Below, piece by piece: positions 32,081-43,560 of a DNA stretch of 64,000 nucleotides (position 1 is the stretch's first letter; the number at the start of each line of letters is the position of its first letter). The notes under the pieces are model-generated. The model saw nothing but the letters and a program-made list of their open reading frames with translations, searched no databases and had not been told where the DNA came from. Origin of the DNA: Streblospio benedicti (taxonomy: Eukaryota; Annelida; Polychaeta; Spionida; Spionidae); NCBI GenBank assembly GCA_019095985.1, contig CM032669.1, positions 7,462,399 through 7,526,398 of the forward strand. The letters are read 5' to 3'. The position numbers and the translations under genes were made by a program.

Positions 32081-32442
32081 CATTTGTACCAACTTTATCA
32101 ACAATTATCAACTTTTTTGTATGAGTGATGCATGACTACATAAGGACCTTGTTATTGCAATATTGAAAGTCTCTATTTTCTATTATATTGTGGCTAATTT
32201 CATTTGTACCAACTTTATCAACAATTATCAACTTTTTTGTATGAGTGATGCATGACTACAGAAGGACCTTGTTATTGCAATATTGAAAGTCTCTATTTTC
32301 TATTATATTGTGGCTAATTTCATTTGTACCAATTTTATCCACAATTTTCAACTTTTTTGTATGAGTGATGCATGACTACAGAAGGACCTTGTTATTGCAA
32401 TATTGAAAGTCTCTATTTTCTATTATATTGTGGCTAATTTCA
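32081..32442. repeat. Three tandem copies of a 120-bp unit
   Basis: CATTTGTACCAACTTTATCA starts at 32081 and 32201, and with two changes at 32321. The whole 120-base unit is repeated with only a few differences between copies. Such similarity points to recent amplification. Confidence 0.95.
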
Positions 32443-32449
32443 TATCATT

Positions 32450-35400
32450 TCAAGCGTACTGTGCAGATATTTTATTTGGTTGTCTACAATACTCCTACGA
32501 GAGTCTTTGAAGTAACAGCATTGTGTCATCAGGTGATAGAATTGTGTAACCTATTTGGTGGTGAAACAAGTGTGTTACTTTCTTGACTGAAAATGGGAAT
32601 CTCGAACGTTTAACTGTTATCATTGTTTTTCGTGTATTCTGGAGTTGTGTGCTATATTGTTTTTTGTTTGTTTGGAATGTATGCGCTTTATGCATGCGGC
32701 TGTTTGTGGATGTTTATGCGCCAGAATCAGAGACCTGAGGGCTCTGACATGTGTGATTTAGTTGAGTTCATATCGGAACTGGTGCGTTTCAAGTGTAAAG
32801 TCAATTGTTATGTCACGCAAACAAACACCATGATGCACTATATTCATCTCCATGATTCCTCTTTCATGTATTATTTCCATGTCTTGTACAATTAGGTTGC
32901 TAATTGATAACATTAAAAAGTAATTGGTACTGATGTGCTCGATTTGTACTAAAGGGAGCAACGCACCAATCCGGTATTAGTAGGGCGGTAACATATACGG
33001 TTGGTGCACCAATCACGGCGCTGCGTTGTGTGCGGCGTTTACCTTAGGCTTGGGGAACGAATCGTATATGATACAAGTTCCAAAAAATGAAAGCACAAGT
33101 ACGACTACCCTGGACGAAATGAATTATTTTAAAAAAATTTCGTATGGTGCTTGACCATGTACCTGCAATGTTGAATCGATTGTCGTAAGTTGCGGAGATC
33201 GGATCCTATGGGAATACTGTACCGCTTTTGTTTAAGCAGTTAATTGATAGGAAGTACGGGCGGTTGATGTTTGTCTATGCAAAACGTATATTGACAAGTT
33301 TAGATGCACATGAATTACAAGCTATAGGTGCAGCGGGTTGCTGTTACAATATAATCGTCAATAGAGGATCAAAGGGTGATTTGCGACTTGTGCGCGATAA
33401 AGTTAGTTTCATGTTAAAGTTTGTTTACTTTGTTTAAATGTGGTATTCGAATTTCCTCTATTTAATCATTTGTTAACAATATAATCGACAGTAGCAGGTG
33501 AAAAGGTTGATTTCCGACTTGTGCAAGATAAAGCATGTTTCACTGTAACGTTTGTGGCTTTGGTCCCCTTGTGGTATTTGCTTTGTTTCAATTTAATGAT
33601 GTGTTGCGACAATAATTGAAAATGCCTGTTTCTTTGTCGGTAGAAAGTTATCTTGTGTGCCATTGTAAGAGGTTCCGGTTGATGATGCGATTACACGTAT
33701 GCCTGTTTACCTGTCTGCCGTAGGCGAGTTTGTACAATGTTTACGACTTCAGTTTGTCGGAAGAAGTAAATTTTTTGTTATCAAATATTCCCAGTTTGTG
33801 TAATGTTCAATATGACAATTGTACAAGTAGACTTTTCCTTGTTTTCTATGTTTTCACGAGTAACAAGTGATTCATTTTGTGACTTACTCGTGTTGCCGTA
33901 TGAAATTTCTTGAGCAATGTTGTATAGTTGTAATATTTTCTATTTCATGGTTTACGGTTCCACATACTGAATGCTGCGTACACACCATGACCTGATTGAA
34001 GTTTTATTCAAAGTCAGCTTTTCAACTCGAGATTCATTTGGATGATCATTGCATACACACTCCGGTTCACAACTGACAGAAACCCACCACACTTTGTGGA
34101 AATTTATGGTCCTAGTGTCCCCACTGTGATCGCTGTTGGTTTTTGCAACATGTTTTGGTGGTCATTTTCTGTTAATGAGATGCTAAAATGCACTTATTAC
34201 TGGCTGTTCTTTTTCAAAAGGGATAAATGTTGATTAGTTCATCTTATGTAATTATATCTTATGTGTTTTTTGCATAACCAGCAAAATGATCTTTTTTTGA
34301 AGCCTCTACGCCTATTAATAAAGAAATTATAACTTAAAGCTTTAATGCAATTCTTTCAGTGGAAGATTGAGTCTGGCTAATGACATTTTAATTGAACCCA
34401 GATGTCTGCTTGGTTTCTAAAAGTTGCATAAGGAGTAGGAAATGCAACCTTCTGTTTGGTGTATATTATCTATGGTCATTCAACGATAAAATTGAACTTT
34501 TAATCGAGACTGTGGTACAATTATCAAGAAAGTTAGCACAAAATTCATATGTGATGTTTTATTTCATGACAATATAGCAATATTACAGCTAGACATGGCA
34601 TGACATGGCATCCAGTATTTTATTAACAGTAAATAAACACTAGAGTGATCAATTGAATTCGCTAATGAACAACAAATTTGTGAATTGGATATACCCAATA
34701 TATACATATTATGAACAATACATAATAGCAATTATAATATGACATTAAAAAACAAAGTTAACTCATACAATTACAAACTTCAAAGTCAAGTATGATAGTC
34801 ATGCTGCTCTTGTTCTATTTTGTAGCTAAGTAAGCAGACACATACTGTTTTCGCAGGCGTTCATATTTACTGATAATGTTTTCAACAAAAAAAAAGCTTC
34901 TGTACGTGTAGGATACTTAGTTGTGACAATTTTATTGCACATGATATAGTTCAAATGGTATATTTCAAGTTCTATTCTAAGTCACTCTGCAAATTGGCGA
35001 AAATCAGATATCCTTTTAAAACTATGTTTTATAACTAATTTCTAACTAAACTAAAATATGTTCTGTGACATTTTACTATGGGGTCGAGACGAATACAGAA
35101 GTTGGCATGCACATGCAGTGCACAAAAGCCTGACCGTGATATGCTTCAGTCTGCCATGGCTTTTTGGCTCTTCTTGGGCCTGTAGGTTTGCAGATTAGTG
35201 AAAGTCACGAAAACCGGGGTGAGGGGGGGGGGGGGTTCTTACGTTGTTGGTAAAGTAAGGGGGGAAGGGGGGGTCATAGATATGGTTTATACCAGAATTG
35301 GTTGTCTTAAATATTGGTGTTTAAAACAACACATTGAATGTATATGAAATGAAACCATATAAAAATAAGGTCCATACCATGCCATGTAACGGGTTTCACA

Positions 35401-36900
35401 CACAAGACACAAGAAGTGTGTGGCTTTTAACAGAACTTGATACATGTACTAACGTTGCCATTATTGCGTTATTGGGTGGTGTAGTATTGTTTTTGTTTTA
35501 AATAAAGCGTCCCTACATGTAGGATACTTAGTTTTGACAATTTTATCGCACATGATTTAGTTCAAATGGTATATTTCAAGTTCTATTCTAAATCACTCCG
35601 CAAATTGGCGAAAATAACTTTTTAAAACTATCCTTTATTAATCAATTTACACATGCAGTAAAAACCCTTTGCTACGGGTTATACATAAACTATAATAAAA
35701 TCAGATTTATTATAGTATATGAACAGGACATTAATCAACGGGCAATATAAAATAAAATGTTTATAAAATGTTGATATTTTACTATGGGGTCAAGAGGAAT
35801 ACGGAAGTTTGTCATGCGCAGTGAACAAAAGTAACGTAGTGACATGCTTTGTCCTGTTGGCTTTTTCGCTCTTCTTGTGCTTCTTTGGCTTTGCAGCTTA
35901 GTATAGCAGTAGTCTCTTACTGCGATGTGCATTGAATAAACAGTATGAAATAAACGATATATTGCATAAGTAACCGTGCATACTTATTAAATGCAGCACA
36001 ATTACCATGATTACTATTGATACTCATTATATTGCGTGGAATTTACAATCAATCAAGTGAAAAGGCTCCAAAAGAACATGTGCCATGTCTATGCAGAATC
36101 AAATAAGCAAGCAAAGCAGTGGAGACTTACATGTACCCTTTCCACAAAGTTTGATTTTCATTTAGTTTAGAGATAGTAAGGTTGCTGTGGTGTTTTTGAC
36201 AAACTTAACACGGGGCTTTATTGAAAGAACCTTCCAGATATGTATTTCTGAAACATGGGACGGGATTGGAGGAAATAGTCGTATTGGCGATCTTCTTTGT
36301 AGAAAAATCGACCATGTCTTCCAACTTTGTCTTCGCTTCAGCATCACTCAGTTATTATATAGATAGCCATCTCGACTGTTGAAGGGATCCGGCCGGCCCT
36401 ACTTCTTGAAAGGCTATGTCCCATTCGTGTTGTTGACCCCGCGTTATATTTTCTCCGAGTGGTGTCCGTCGTCTCGAAAATGTCGTGTGCATGAAATACA
36501 TTTCTTTCAACAAACTTCCGCAGCAATATACGGAACCATATCAAGATAATATTTCTTGTCAAAGAACAAAACAATGTTAGTGTTGTGAATATTATTTTGT
36601 CTTGGTGGTGGTCGTTTATTACTCTTGATTTGATTTGAAAATGCAATCCAAGTTAGATTAACATAATTTGGTTTCAGTGAGTGTTGGTGACTGGCGATCT
36701 GGTCATCATAAAGGCTGTGATTAGTGATTTGCCCAAAATCCTGGACGTGAATTGTGAATTGCCTGTATTTAAGTGTGTGAAATGTGATGAAACCTATTCA
36801 ATTACAGTTTCTTGTGATTGGTGAAAGACAATGAAATGTATTGGTGACTGGTGATTAAGGAAAAAAATGTTGGTGAATTTATTTTCATCAAGGCTATATA
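32450..36900. other. Long AT-rich stretch with local duplications, no gene supported
   Basis: Short frames exist, but none has a motif or splice-bounded structure. About 33350-33440 is repeated with divergence at about 33475-33565 (shared words ACAATATAATCG, GACTTGTGC and GATAAAG). About 34890-35180 is repeated with divergence at about 35510-35880 (shared words TGTAGGATACTTAGTT, TCAAATGGTATATTTCAAGT and TTTTACTATGGGGTC). A G-run lies at about 35221-35236 and GGGGGA-rich DNA at 35262-35276. Confidence 0.6.
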
Positions 36901-36914
36901 CCCCCCCCCCCCCC
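36901..36914. repeat. Poly(C) run
   Basis: Fourteen consecutive C after a TATA-rich stretch. Length in such runs is often unreliable in assemblies. Confidence 0.9.
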
Positions 36915-36918
36915 TCGA

Positions 36919-37230
36919 CTACCCCTGTTCCAGTCGCGGTAAATGCATTTCGTAATCTTCCATGAGCCTTACTGGCTCTTCTTGTACATGTGCCTTTAAC
37001 GGTCTTGGTCTCAACCATTGCAGTTGACAGACTTTAAATATGTCCTTGCATTTTGGCGCGTGTTGTCCATTATGCAAATCTGGCATGAATTGTTTTGATG
37101 AAAACGTTGTGCTGATACCAATCAGTGTATTGATTTCATGGCAAACAACCTGGTATACCTTTCCATTCAGGCGCCTTGAGGACAAACCTCCGACTCTGTT
37201 GTCAGACCATTTGCTTTCCTGCAAATGACT
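36919..37230 (-). CDS. SDN-type exon and downstream reading, unrecognised
   Basis: After the acceptor AGTCATTTGCAG the minus strand reads ESKWSDNRVGGLSSRRLNGK, then VYQVVCHEINTLIGISTTFS, then PDLHNGQHAPKCKDIFKVCQ, and remains open to 36919. The first words recur in several exons between here and 41 kb (for example DQTRSDNGAREVNSRPRI at about 40.9 kb). The C-terminal part is unique in the window. Its role is unknown. Confidence 0.4.
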   Translation of the reverse strand, partial: SHLQESKWSDNRVGGLSSRRLNGKVYQVVCHEINTLIGISTTFSSKQFMPDLHNGQHAPKCKDIFKVCQLQWLRPRPLKAHVQEEPVRLMEDYEMHLPRLEQG

Positions 37231-37310
37231 GGCTCATCTTTTAAGACCTCAACCCTCAATAAGGTCCCCAGGTTGCGGTTCTCCAGCTGGTGAATGGCAT
37301 ACTGTGCCTC

Positions 37311-37480
37311 TTACCAAAGCTCATGCACGGTTCTGCTCCAGCGCTGTGTAGAGGACGCCGGTCGCAGTGGTTGATCAGGTTGTACAGCGCCCCAGAGCTG
37401 TTGACAGCCTGAGGTGGGGGACGTGACTGCAGAACCTTGACAGAGCAGGATGGACGCCATGATGAAACCCAATACAAATA
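37311..37480 (-). pseudogene. LYNLINH exon copy with frame break
   Basis: The minus strand reads SRPPPQAVNSSGALYNLINH and then, one frame over, TGVLYTALEQNRA, ending GCTTTG|GTAAGAGGCAC, a splice donor shared with exons at 39.43 and 41.05 kb. Compared with the longer exon at 27930-28225, only the C-terminal part is present, and the text is split between two frames, so this copy appears broken or contains an error. Confidence 0.45.
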
Positions 37481-37489
37481 TCCATTCTT

Positions 37490-37580
37490 TGAAATAAAAA
37501 CAGGACTTGCCTGATCTCGAAAGCTTTTTCTGATGAGAGGTCAAGTCTCTGATTCTGTTGTCCGACTAAGTGCTTTCCTG
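37490..37580 (-). pseudogene. SDN-type exon copy
   Basis: The acceptor CCATTTCCAG is followed by a reading close to SDNRIRDLTSHQKKLS and a donor-like GATCAG|GCAAGTCC (GC donor). It shares intron-side words (CCTGTTTTTATTTCAAAGAA and GGGTTTCATCAT on the minus strand) with the units near 40.4-40.9 kb. Confidence 0.45.
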
Positions 37581-38307
37581 GAAATGGCTGGCTGGCTCAT
37601 TTGTTAAGACCACATCCAGCAATGTTCAATGGCGATTAACTGGGCTATATTGTCCAGGCAGATCTGTCTGCAGCTTGTCAAGAACTTTAAAACAATACTA
37701 CACATTAATAATCATGAAATTCTTACCTCGCTGTTGCATTTTTAGGCTGTGCTCTCCTGTAAGTAGATCGGGAATTCCACTACATAACGTACTCCAATTT
37801 TGTGCACTAGATACTACACTCCCTAACTTTCTCTCAACAATCTTACTTGATTTCTTAAATTTCTCTTCATTAATTGATCTTTGTAAATTTGTTGCCGAGG
37901 TTCCTCCAAATTGTATAGATGATATGACCACAATCTCTCTCACTTTCCTGCATTGGGTATGGTATTAAATGCATTGCTGTGATCCGTCTTTGCAATTACT
38001 TTTTTCTTTTTCAAATCATTTCTTAGTTGATGTAATAAAAGGCCCCCCACAAGATTCCTACAATGATGTGGTGGTATTTAAGTTGAAAACTCTTTAAATG
38101 AAAATGTGAAATGAGTATGATATTTGTCCCAGCTTAGAATAATTCTTAGTGTAATACATTTTTTACCTGGCCAAGAATAAGCATACTCTGACCTTCTACT
38201 AGCTCCTGTGACTGAGTAAGTCTGTAAGTGTTGTGCAATGAGAACAATTTAGTGGTATTTAAATATTATTTTAAACGTAATTTTCATTCCATTGTATTTT
38301 TGGATGT

Positions 38308-38508
38308 ATGCAGCATTCTGCTGGGAAACAACCATCCATTGCTGGACGAGGTGGCGGGTTGAGGGGTGCAGGGTCTGGAGGCGGTGGCTCACTGTTGGGT
38401 TGTTCAGGATGGGGCGTCTCCTTCCTCAGATACTTGTTAACTGAGCACAGCTCTCCATCAGGTTGGAGATGCTCACTCTCTCATGCATCTTTGTCCCCCA
38501 AACCCTAA
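38308..38508 (-). CDS. Pro-rich exon with VNKYLRKETP motif
   Basis: The minus strand reads SEHLQPDGELCSVNKYLRKE, then TPHPEQPNSEPPPPDPAPLN and PPPRPAMDGC. A diverged copy on the plus strand (42523-42615) reads NSVNKYRSKETPRPEQPNSE then PPPPDAHVRFK. Conservation of this reading frame on opposite strands 4 kb apart supports coding origin. The segment is probably disordered. It lies downstream of the terminal-like exon at 38927-39310 on the same strand, so it may belong to another copy of the gene. Confidence 0.5.
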
Positions 38509-38926
38509 CAAAATTCGACTGCTACATGTATTTGATCTTTAGGTGTGCTGATAACAAGATTTCTAATGCAGAAAGTTTAAATAAAAATACCGACTAGTTT
38601 GACACCAATTGATATCAATTATTCTTGCTTTATCATTTGTTAGAATCAATTGGGTCTTATTACAATTGCACACAGCACAAGGTTCATTAGTCAGAATAAT
38701 CCTTTGTAATATAGTTCCTAGAATGCTAACAGGTTCATGAGTAGCATTATATTTTTCCTTAAACCCAAAAGAATGAGAATGTATATTGTATCTGACTATT
38801 ATATGTCCTGAACTAGACTGCGTGCCTTCATTTGAAAATGGGTAATGTCTATAGTATTAACATTATGCTATATGTTGGCACTTAATATGAACAATACATG
38901 GAATTATTTAATTTACAACAAAAAAA

Positions 38927-39310
38927 TTACAAATTAGCAACAATCTGTTGCACCATATCCTGTTTGGTGGTTTGCAGCAAGTGTAATCCAACTGCACAGA
39001 ATTTGGATTTCTTGGGCACATTACCCCTCCGTAGTCCATTTAAAATAAACCCCCACATTTGTCCTAATCCCACCTTCTTGGAGTGGCGGACTCTCTTGGC
39101 AGCGATGTCGCAGCTCTCAGAACATAGTATAGGAAAAATCTCCATCGCCAATACTTTCATGTCTGGATTGATTTGTCGCAGTCTCATTCTTAGAATGTCA
39201 CCAAGTGCAATGACCTGATTTGGCAGCAATCCATGCAGTTCTTGGTATTGGTCAACCCTCTCTGTAATTTTTTCAAGCACTGTCCGGGGGTAGACAAAAT
39301 TTGTAGCCAA
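38927..39310 (-). CDS. Probable terminal exon, distant SGNH-like reading
   Basis: This is an open 127-codon minus-strand stretch to a TAA. It reads FVYPRTVLEKITERVDQYQE, then GLLPNQVIALGDILRMRLRQ, INPDMKVLAMEIFPILCSES, and a basic tail with KRVRHSKKVGLGQ. The beta-alpha pattern (V-I-A-L-G-D, then L-R-Q-x-N-P-x-M-K-V-L-x-M-E-I-x-P) resembles the part of SGNH-hydrolase-like domains from block III onward. It aligns loosely with IQKIQERVQMYNHLFHGVDH and VVTLAGCNDVLNG in the gene at 54.7-55.2 kb. The G-x-N-D motif is not conserved here, so an enzyme activity is doubtful. Confidence 0.45.
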   Translation of the reverse strand: MATNFVYPRTVLEKITERVDQYQELHGLLPNQVIALGDILRMRLRQINPDMKVLAMEIFPILCSESCDIAAKRVRHSKKVGLGQMWGFILNGLRRGNVPKKSKFCAVGLHLLQTTKQDMVQQIVANL

Positions 39311-39329
39311 GTATATCTGGTCACCATTC

Positions 39330-39440
39330 TTTCAAGTCTCAGATTCTGTTGTCTGACCATGTGCGCTCCTGCAAATGGCTGGCTCGCTTATTATTTGAGA
39401 CCCCATCCAGCATACTGTGCCTCTTACCAAAGCTTGGGAC
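39330..39440 (-). pseudogene. SDN-type exon copy with flanking donor
   Basis: Minus strand: an exon end AAGCTTTG|GTAAGAGGCAC (about 39428), then a short intron ending GCCATTTGCAG, then ERTWSDNRI followed by a stop. This is the same exon-intron-exon arrangement as at 37.2-37.32 kb and 40.9-41.05 kb. Confidence 0.45.
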
Positions 39441-39635
39441 TCTGGAGTGCTAGTGCAATGCATTTTGCTGATATTGCTGTTTCTATTGAAAAGTATGTAC
39501 TTAGCTTACTGGCAAGTGCACAGGTCTAATAATTGTATGAGAAACCAAATATGCAATATCGGAGATGTGAACCTGTCACCGGGGAAAATCTTAATGCGAC
39601 CCTTAACAATACACTGTCACAAAGCTGTACTCACC

Positions 39636-39990
39636 TCCAGCTCTTCCACTCTGCACCTCTCTGCGGCCGCTTCCCGCTCTCGCTCCCTCTCCTCCCGGCT
39701 CCTGATGCTGTTGATGGCCAGGCTTGCCTAATACGCTTCATCCTGCCAGGCCATCAGCGCACACCTCAGCAGACACTCGTCTAGGCTGGGGCTGCCTAGG
39801 TTGTGAGAAGGGCAAAAGGGGCGGCAGCTCGTCAAATATGGAGGGCGAGGAGGGGATGAGAAAGGGAACCGGGGAGCGAGGTGCAGCCAGGGCCATGGCA
39901 CCGCCTGGCAAGGGGAGAGGGGCATCGAGAGGGGAGGCTGGGGCGTCGAGACAGAGACAAACCGATTCGTGTATGCAATATGTCCCGAAT
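39636..39990 (-). pseudogene. Pro-rich exon with DEAYxASLAI motif, broken
   Basis: The minus strand reads a Pro-rich segment, then LDECLLRCALMAWQDEAY, a TAG in place of the second Tyr codon, then ASLAINSIRSREERERE and RCRVEELE before a donor GAG|GTGAGT. The plus-strand paralogue (51061-51471) reads DECLLARRELLARQDEAYYA. The D-E-A-Y-x-A-S-L-x-x-D-x-x-R pattern followed by an Arg/Glu helix resembles the coiled segment before the UBX domain in FAF1/FAF2-type proteins and similar segments in other ubiquitin-pathway proteins. No UBX domain is visible here. Confidence 0.5.
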
Positions 39991-40099
39991 AATGTAACTT
40001 AAATCTAAGCATCATGGATGACCTACTTCTTATGTTTGTCGTATAAGGTGAGGGCTTATTATAAACTTAGTGGTCAATGCCCAAACCTACCTTTGTTTA

Positions 40100-40390
40100 A
40101 TTTACCCATTAATTGTAATTTGTATTAATATTTCCATCTGTATTGAATTGAACAAAAAATAAATATTATTTAAATCAAACTGGTGTCTGTTACTTAACCA
40201 TGTTAACAACTTAATTTTACGGACAGAAGTCGTGAGCCTCAGCCTGACCGTCTCATGATGACCTCCTGCACCTGTCCACCAGGAGCGCAGCAGCCCGGCT
40301 CTCGCTCTTTGAATGGGTCTATGCGCCACCTCCTTTGTGCAACATTTGTCTGAAACCTTACCTCATGGTTTTGCAGCTCCGGCTCTGTCC
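40100..40390. other. No gene supported between exon clusters
   Basis: Contains a short minus-strand frame (40102-40329) ending in AT-rich, Asn/Ile-rich sequence. No motif was seen. Confidence 0.35.
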
Positions 40391-40394
40391 CCTT

Positions 40395-40745
40395 TTTTCA
40401 ATAATGAAACCTTTTGAATTAAAACAGGACTTACCTCATCTCAAACGCTTTGCGGATGAGGGGCCTGGAGTTAGTCTCCGGCTCTGTTGTTATTGAAACC
40501 TTATTTTCAATAATGAAACCCAATACAAATATACATTTTTTGAATTAAAACAGGACTTACCTCATCTCAAACGTTTTGCGGATGAGGGGCCTGGAGTTAG
40601 TCTCCGGCTCTGTTGTTATTGAAACCTTATTTTCAATAATGAAACCCAATACAAATATACATTTTTTGAATTAAAACAGGACTTACTTCATCTCAAATGA
40701 TTTTCTGGTGAGATCTTCACTTACCTTCATCAAAATTCTGCTTTG
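40395..40745 (-). repeat. Tandem 126-bp repeat carrying a short exon-like unit
   Basis: AAAACAGGAC recurs at 40421, 40547 and 40673, giving a 126-bp period. On the minus strand the first two units read TNSRPLIRK(A/T)FEMR followed by a perfect donor GATGAG|GTAAGTCC and preceded by a possible acceptor CAATAACAACAG. The repeat therefore multiplies a micro-exon of about 45 nt with its introns. The 126-bp period is a multiple of three. The third unit is partial and diverged. Confidence 0.75.
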
Positions 40746-40849
40746 GTGCTGGTGGCTCCTAAAATTGGTACCAGATAATTCCTAAATGCTGTGGTGCAAT
40801 CTCGGCTTTTTTTACAGAGTCCACAGTGAATCTCTGCAATACAAATATA

Positions 40850-41070
40850 CACTTTTTGAATAAAAACAGGACTTGCCTCATCTCGAAGGCGTTTCTAATC
40901 CGGGGCCTAGAGTTCACTTCTCTGGCTCCGTTGTCTGACCTGGTCTGGTCCTTCAAATGAGTGGCTGGCTCATTTTTAAGACCCCACACTGGTCCCAGTC
41001 TCCAGATGGTGGCATGGCATACTGTGACTCTTACCAAAGCTGTCGTCTTGCCAGTATGGATTTTGCCCAA
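40850..41070 (-). CDS. Two exons of the SDN family
   Basis: Minus strand: an exon ending GACAGCTTTG|GTAAGAGTCAC (about 41042), a short intron of about 85 nt, the acceptor CATTTGAAG, then DQTRSDNGAREVNSRPRIRN and AFEMR|GCAAGTCC (GC-type donor, about 40876). This is the most complete of the repeated exon pairs: it joins the SDN word to the FEMR end that is found alone in the 126-bp units. The protein family is unknown. Confidence 0.45.
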
Positions 41071-41096
41071 CAGAAAACTCTTTCAAGTGAATGACT

Positions 41097-41505
41097 GTAG
41101 GATTTGACAATGAGATTGGAGGGTCAATCGTGAAATTGAGCATGCTCAATTTCACGATTGACACGACAATTGAGTGGTCAAATACCATTCTATCATGACT
41201 AAAATCCACACTAAACGAGTGTATGATTCGTTTTTATTTTAAAATAAATCATATCATAACGTTCTCATTGCCATTTCGACCATGCGACGTCAGCGCCTGT
41301 TATTCAGTTAAAACCTTTGAATATGGCGTACTTTCGAAATTATCCACTATAAAAACATTTGTGAAAGATAAAAGACCAATATGCAATTGATTTGACACCA
41401 AGAAATAATTAATCCAGCAACTATAAGTTTGTCAAATATTAGTTGGAAGTCGGAAGATGTGTCAAAATGTTTACTGTGTCAATTTCCGTGCATGCGCGTT
41501 ACAGC
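41097..41505. mobile_element. Palindrome-bearing interspersed repeat, copy B
   Basis: Same repeat as 20868-21320, with the shared word ATGATTCGTTTTTATTTTAA (one change from copy A), among others. Its hairpin is shorter: the 45-base centre present in copy A (the TGACGTCTGATTGACAC arms and loop) is absent here. Confidence 0.75.
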
Positions 41506-41675
41506 TGCTTACCAATCAGCAACGGTGATTTTTGCATACACCGTAATTCGCCACACATGACACGCCTGCTCGACACAATCAATCAGCCCGTGGATTATTG
41601 GGGTGATTTTTTCGCCGAATGATAGAATGCGTCAATCGGGCAACACATGTGAATCGCCAGTACATGGGCTCCGCA

Positions 41676-41875
41676 TCAGGGCACACATGTCAATCTCCGT
41701 ACGGGGCACACATGTCAATTCCGTTACGGGGCACACATGTCAATCTCCGTACGGGGCACACATGTCAATCTCCGTACGGGGCACACATGTCAATCTCCGT
41801 ACGGGGCACACATGTCAATTGCCGTACCGGGCACACATGTCAATCGCTACCCCAGTGAATGTGCAGTATGGTACG
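41676..41875. repeat. 25-bp minisatellite, about eight units
   Basis: The unit CACACATGTCAATCTCCGTA plus CGGGG repeats eight times with small changes. Because 25 is not a multiple of three, the same repeat reads as open in several frames, which explains the overlapping repetitive frames here. Confidence 0.95.
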
Positions 41876-41879
41876 GCGC

Positions 41880-42480
41880 CGCACGACAGACAATCCCATG
41901 TAAAATCCATTGGAGCCATCGGCACAAATGTTTTGTTCTTTTAGTAGTCTTGCAATGCTGTGACTGTATAATCATGGTAAAATTATGGCTGCTTAACCTT
42001 TTCTCCAAGAGTTCCCATGTCTGTAATGCAATCCGTGTTAGTACTCCAGTTGAGAAAGCCATTTCTGAATCTTTTGTTGCTGAAGTTGGCGCTTTTAAGG
42101 GGCTCCTGACGCCCAAGTGTGTAAACGGTCATGTTGGTGTCCGACAGCCAATCAGTGCACGCCGGGGCATTTTCTGGGGGTCGGTGGCTGCAGGCGGTCA
42201 ACTTGGGGCGTAGCTGCTGGCTGAGGGTGATTCTTGGAGCCTGCTGCTGCTGAGGGGCGCGCTTTTTCCCACGGATTGTTATACATTCAAGAAATCAAAA
42301 TTGAAAGCAGATAAAAGTGGTGTTTCAATGTATAGAATGTATGAAGGGAAAACCATAGCCACTGGTAATAAAAGTTTATTCATATTAAATCAAATAATAG
42401 TCAACATGACAGGTTTCAATAACGTCATGCAATAATGTTCATCAAGGCCATGGGGGAAAAGCAAACACATGAAGAAGAGG
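41880..42480. other. No gene supported
   Basis: GC rises near 42100-42260 and a 158-codon plus-strand frame runs out of the minisatellite, but its sequence lacks motifs and starts inside the repeat. Confidence 0.35.
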
Positions 42481-42522
42481 CTGTTGTGCATCAACTTAAG
42501 GACGTTTATCCAGGATTCTTAG

Positions 42523-42615
42523 AACTCCGTTAACAAGTATCGGAGCAAGGAGACGCCACGTCCTGAACAGCCCAACAGTGAGCCACCGCCTCCAGACGCC
42601 CATGTACGTTTTAAG
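42523..42615 (+). CDS. Pro-rich exon, plus-strand paralogue
   Basis: A 93-nt exon between the acceptor GGATTCTTAG and the donor TTTTAAG|GTAGGT. It reads NSVNKYRSKETPRPEQPNSE then PPPPDAHVRFK. It is the paralogue of the minus-strand exon at 38308-38508. Confidence 0.5.
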
Positions 42616-42764
42616 GTAGGTCATCCCGACGGGCTACCTACAATTTGGAATTACTGTGCTCTCTGATTAAGTAATTTAAAAGGTTATTTGAATTCGTCAT
42701 AGTTTGAAAATCTGACAAGTTTCAACCATTTAATAACTTACTATGTTTAAATTATGTTTTTCAG

Positions 42765-42912
42765 AACAAACATTAATCAACTCAGCCAAAAAACAGAGAA
42801 ACTAATCAAAAAGGCCAACAAAACCCTACACAACAGTGCCTACCTGAAGGCCATGGCTGCCAAGGCAAACATTAACATGGCTGACTATTACAGCTCAAGC
42901 TCTTCAGAATGA
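42765..42912 (+). CDS. Probable terminal exon
   Basis: After the acceptor TTATGTTTTTCAG the plus strand reads TNINQLSQKTEKLIKKANKT, then LHNSAYLKAMAAKANINMAD, and ends YYSSSSSE with a TGA at 42910. It is helical and Lys-rich with a Ser tail. It lies 150 nt after the exon at 42523-42615, but the phases (0 out, 2 in) do not fit a direct join, so either one exon is missing between them or one copy is broken. Confidence 0.45.
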
Positions 42913-42914
42913 AA

Positions 42915-43560
42915 TTAGCAGAGTGATAACATATACATCTCAGACTATTGACTAATTTCATTCAAGTTACATGGAACATATTGAAACCAAAAAGAGGCTC
43001 TTTACCTTGTGACCACTAAAACTGGTGTTTCTATAGTAATGATTGGTACGGATTAAGCACGCTAGTGTTCTTGGGTCACATTGAGACAAATGGTGAAACC
43101 TTGATTTTTGCACAACATCAATATAAAAAAAGCCAGCAATTGAATTTTCTTAAACTAGTATCATATGTTGAATTGTTTATGTGTTTGATTAAAACCAAGT
43201 TGTGCAGAAAGACATGGCACGCTATGATTATGGGTCAAATACATATAGACCCACATGACAAAAAAACTTGGGAGGGAGCGATTGCAAAGTAGACTTAACA
43301 GACGGAAAATTAGTTTCAAGTGGATAAGTATTACTTTCCAGGAATATCTTTTATAACCCATTTTTGCCATGCTGCAAGTCTCTGGCAAAATAGAGTGGTT
43401 TGCAAAAATGAAGGCACCAAGCGGTATGATGTGGTTGGACCACATGCCGCTGCACTGTACATATTAGGATCTGTAGAAGTTCACATCTATAAGAACAGAT
43501 GTAGTGTCGTCAGAAATACCACTGTTATTATCGATGGAGACAATGAAGAAAGCTAACGTC
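42915..43560 (+). other. Coding-like but unrecognised stretch
   Basis: Plus-strand frames 43065-43292 and 43320-43556 (for example GPHAAALYILGSVEVHIYKN) have moderately protein-like composition. They may belong to the fossil retroelement fragment that follows. No motif is decisive. Confidence 0.3.

Noticed and set aside
41603-42213. Long overlapping plus-strand frames rich in THVN and CQSPYGAHMSI
   Set aside because: They are readings of a 25-bp minisatellite in three frames, not proteins.
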